DNA from: a virus | Strand: one strand, 5' to 3' | Virus record (IMG/VR): IMGVR_UViG_3300032046_001766 | Location: 1-21,932 of that record | Length of the DNA: 21,932 nucleotides | Part shown: piece after piece, positions 20,413-21,932 of the stretch | Numbering within the stretch: the first letter of the stretch is position 1 | Layout of the letters: each line of letters starts with the position of its first letter | Notes under the pieces: model-generated | Seen by the model: the letters and a program-made list of their open reading frames with translations, nothing else | Database searches by the model: none | What the model was told of the DNA's origin: nothing | Made by a program: the position numbers and the translations under genes

Positions 20413-21237
20413 CTACTTAGAATAAGGAACCGCTTTTAAACGAGTCGCAATAGCGTCTTCGGCTTCACTTCCTTTACCTCGACTCTGTCTTTTTAATCTT
20501 TCAAATTCTTCATCTGAAAGTTGTTGACGAGACGAAGTGGAAGTTTCACCTTCGGCAGCTAACGCAGCCTGTTCTTTAGGCGATACCTCCTCAAGAATCT
20601 TCTCCGCACCTATCTTTTCGGCTTTGGAAACGGCTGAGCCAAAACGTTTAGCAACACGCTTGGCTATTTCTGAGACAGACATATTCTCGCCTCTCATCTT
20701 GGCAGCAAACCACCTATCGGCAATTTCCTGTTCAGTTTCTCTATCAGCAAACAGGTCGGGATAGTTCGAACGAGCATTATTCTCGTCAATTATCTCTTGT
20801 GTTGTTTGTTGAGCTTCGAAACGAGCCGTCTTTTGAACATTTTGTAATGTATTGTTGACCGCCGTATTATAAGCATTCCAATTAACTTCACCCGTATAAG
20901 GGTCAGTAAAATCCTCGACTCTTATAGGGATAGAAGACGCAACTGGAGCTTCTTTAGGTCGGAAAACATCAAAAGCTGACTCGGATTTAACACGAGCTTC
21001 TTTCTCTTCTTTTAACCGTTTGATTTCCAATCTTTGAGCTTGAAAAGCCCGTCGCTGTTCTTCTTCATCGACTGGTAAATCCTCAGTTACTTGAGAATCA
21101 GTTTTTGCTTCCTGAATTGTTTGTTCCTCAGTAGTTGGAACTTCAACCTTTGGCGAATCGGTTTGGGTAGTTTCTTCTACCACTTTTTCTTCAGCCTTAA
21201 CCTTTTCGGTTTTAACTTCTTCAGTTAGTTTTGTCAT
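20413..21237 (-). CDS. capsid scaffolding-like protein
   Basis: This 274-aa protein is highly charged and free of Cys. Residues 1-60 are an acidic, disordered tail (EEVKTEKVKAEEKVVEETTQ). Then comes a helical region (EEQRRAFQAQRLEIKRLKEEKEARV). A conserved-looking middle reads DVFRPKEAPVASSIPIRVEDF and DPYTGEVNWNAYNTAVNN, which is typical of proteins placed directly before capsid genes. Helices follow (RFEAQQTTQEIIDENNARSNYPDLFADRE, SEIAKRVAKRFGSA), and a basic end (FERLKRQSRGKGSE). Position, length and composition fit an internal scaffold that organises capsid assembly. AAAGGAGGTGA lies four bases before ATG 21237. There is no sign of a protease domain fused to it. Confidence 0.78.
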   Translation of the reverse strand: MTKLTEEVKTEKVKAEEKVVEETTQTDSPKVEVPTTEEQTIQEAKTDSQVTEDLPVDEEEQRRAFQAQRLEIKRLKEEKEARVKSESAFDVFRPKEAPVASSIPIRVEDFTDPYTGEVNWNAYNTAVNNTLQNVQKTARFEAQQTTQEIIDENNARSNYPDLFADRETEQEIADRWFAAKMRGENMSVSEIAKRVAKRFGSAVSKAEKIGAEKILEEVSPKEQAALAAEGETSTSSRQQLSDEEFERLKRQSRGKGSEAEDAIATRLKAVPYSK

Positions 21238-21285
21238 TCTTCACCTCCTTTCTTCAGCCTGATACGGGGGCGAACCGGAATGATA

Positions 21286-21326
21286 CCAGCTAATTTGCTG
21301 GGATTAAGAGACTTTATCTCCTAATC
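21286..21326 (-). promoter_or_regulatory. tandem RNA hairpins between the CxxC gene and the scaffold gene
   Basis: Directly after the stop codon, minus-strand GATTAGGAGA (21317-21326) pairs with TCTCTTAATC (21302-21311) over 10 bp including one G-U. Then CCAGC-AAATTA-GCTGG (21286-21301) forms a second stem. The G-U pair in the minus RNA is an A-C mismatch on the plus strand, so the first stem is better formed in the minus-strand transcript. No U-tract follows. The rest of the 89-bp gap to the scaffold start holds only the ribosome site. Confidence 0.6.
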
Positions 21327-21587
21327 TCAAATAACTAGCTTGCCTTTTTTATTATATAAATGTCCATCAATAATCTTGTCCCCTGGGTCTAACTCAAATC
21401 CCCAATCACAATGTTGGCATTGAGCTTGTCTTCCTGTTGTTCTGACAAAATAATGTTCTCCACCTTTATTAATTTCCTCGGGTATCAATCCCGTATGAAT
21501 TTCCGCTTCCAACCAGAAATCACCATCACTTGACGCAGGCAGATCGGGTAGCTTTGTGCTTTTTGCCTCGGACGATTTTTGAACCAT
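21327..21587 (-). CDS. 86-aa CxxC protein of the head region
   Basis: It starts at ATG 21587 inside the preceding 46-aa gene in another frame (62-bp overlap). Residues 1-20 are polar. DGDFWLEAEIHTGLIPEEINK and HYFVRTTGRQAQCQHCDWGFEL (45-66) follow; C57-x2-C60 together with H76 (IIDGHLYNKKGKLVI) suggests a half zinc ribbon. Proteins of this sort, with a CxHCxWGF-type motif and a DGHLY ending, are often seen beside phage portal and scaffold genes, but their role is not known to me. A GGAC nine bases before the ATG is a weak ribosome site. Confidence 0.68.
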   Translation of the reverse strand: MVQKSSEAKSTKLPDLPASSDGDFWLEAEIHTGLIPEEINKGGEHYFVRTTGRQAQCQHCDWGFELDPGDKIIDGHLYNKKGKLVI

Positions 21588-21666
21588 ATTTAGCTGTCCA
21601 ACGCTTGGCTATTGCCGGATGTTGACTCCACATATAGCGTCGTTGCTTCTCCGATTTAAACGGCAT
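21526..21666 (-). CDS. 46-aa basic phage protein (FKSEKQRRYMW type)
   Basis: ATG 21666 overlaps the preceding stop (TAATG) and has GGGAGGT eight bases upstream. The product MPFKSEKQRRYMWSQHP, AIAKRWTAKYGSK and a Lys/His-rich tail match a very common short phage protein with the pattern F-K-S-x-x-Q-R-R-x-(M/L)-x-x-x-x-P-x-(I/V)-A-K-x-W. Its role is not established as far as I know. It is too well formed to be chance, although short. The last 20 codons overlap the start of the 86-aa gene in a different frame. Confidence 0.78.
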   Translation of the reverse strand: MPFKSEKQRRYMWSQHPAIAKRWTAKYGSKIVRGKKHKATRSACVK

Positions 21667-21890
21667 TATTTATACCTCCCATATAATTTTTTTTTAACTT
21701 CAATCCCGTATCGTTTCATTAACTCTTTCGTTTTCTTACTGACTTTCCTTTCGGTCATCTTTGGGTGTTTCCGATGTAATTCCTCATGGATAATTGTATT
21801 TAAAACCTCACCTTTTTTCTTATTTTTCTTTTTACTCTTGTTAACTCTAATAACTTTATTGTCATAGTCAATATCACCATGCCAACGCAT
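21666..21890 (-). CDS. 74-aa HExxH mini-metalloprotein
   Basis: It starts at ATG 21890 (MRWHGDIDYDNKVIRVNKSK). A Lys/Asn-rich stretch (17-28) is followed by EVLNTIIHEELHRKHPKMT, which contains the zincin motif H35-E36-E37-L38-H39 in a predicted helix. A basic helical end follows (KKTKELMKRYGIEVKKKLYGRYK). The motif is that of zinc metallopeptidases of the SprT/ImmA style, but the protein is less than half the usual domain length and no third metal ligand is obvious, so it may bind zinc without being an active protease. There is no strong ribosome site. Small HExxH proteins are seen in phage head-gene regions. Confidence 0.7.
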   Translation of the reverse strand: MRWHGDIDYDNKVIRVNKSKKKNKKKGEVLNTIIHEELHRKHPKMTERKVSKKTKELMKRYGIEVKKKLYGRYK

Positions 21891-21932
21891 TTTGTTATCT
21901 TTTATTCTTTTTCATTTAACTGATGTTCCTTT

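Noticed and set aside
21250-21285. tRNA-like bases (CCGGTTCG followed by CCCCCGTATCAGG) before the scaffold gene
   Set aside because: No acceptor, D-arm or anticodon stem can be built around them. No tRNA gene was found elsewhere either.
21902-21931. Possible last codons of another minus-strand gene at the right edge (ending KEHQLNEKE then TAA)
   Set aside because: Only nine codons are visible and other frames also reach the edge, so the gene cannot be supported.
1-21932. Alternative genetic code (TGA read as an amino acid), suspected because the phage might infect a poorly known host
   Set aside because: TGA ends many genes here, often as part of ATGA overlaps, and no gene needs TGA read-through.

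Overview
This window looks like the virion-gene half of a tailed bacteriophage (or prophage) from an unidentified bacterium. Nearly every gene is on the minus strand, packed head to tail, so transcription runs from the right end to the left. The DNA is AT-rich (about 30-40% GC in most rows I counted, higher in the capsid gene). Many ribosome sites are GGAGGTGA-like, the promoters are sigma-70/sigma-A consensus, and TGA is used as a stop, so the code is the standard bacterial one. The host cannot be named from this. The gene order (scaffold, capsid, then small connector, beta-rich tail and fibre genes, with no tail tube or tape measure visible) is most like a short-tailed phage, but this is an inference.

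Layout from right to left. (1) Head unit, 21890 to 18646: a mini HExxH protein, a 46-aa basic protein overlapping an 86-aa CxxC protein, an acidic scaffold-like protein, a major capsid protein of the SU10/DUF5309 type, and two small unknowns. (2) A roughly 10-kb glycosyltransferase/methyltransferase island, 18560 to 8794. It holds six glycosyltransferase domains, five methyltransferase domains and several tiny proteins, mostly coupled by ATGA/TTGA/TAATG overlaps with no internal terminator. (3) Fibre unit, 8726 to 5600: an unknown protein, a 612-aa repeat protein with 22 copies of an aromatic-x-G-L-V-T-like motif, and a LamG-type lectin domain protein. (4) Tail unit, 5485 to 2447: a small beta-rich protein, a connector-like protein and a large tail-hub-like protein. 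(5) A fibre-like gene, 2363 to 1416. (6) An HNH endonuclease, 1318 to 893. (7) The 5' part of a Gln-rich virion-like gene running off the left edge. One possible plus-strand gene, a 58-aa two-helix membrane protein, lies at 730-906.

The most unusual signal is regulatory. Each of the five transcription units 2 to 6 starts with the same compact module. A near-perfect promoter (TTGACA or TTGACT, exactly 17 bp, then TATAAT or TAAAAT) lies on or within about 10 bp of the upstream stop codon. Some 40-54 nt downstream of the predicted RNA start is an intrinsic-terminator hairpin with a 6-7 nt U-tract. The start codon follows, in two cases with no base between the U-tract and AUG. RNA started at these promoters should stop almost at once unless the terminator is overridden. 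This suggests a phage-wide attenuation or antitermination system comparable in logic to lambda pR'-tR', or a set of short phage RNAs.

Other notable points: a GT-B glycosyltransferase is split between two overlapping genes; the fibre repeat contains a 21-residue block occurring twice with identical amino acids but 15 of 21 codons different; and the capsid gene is bracketed by two strong hairpins without U-tracts.
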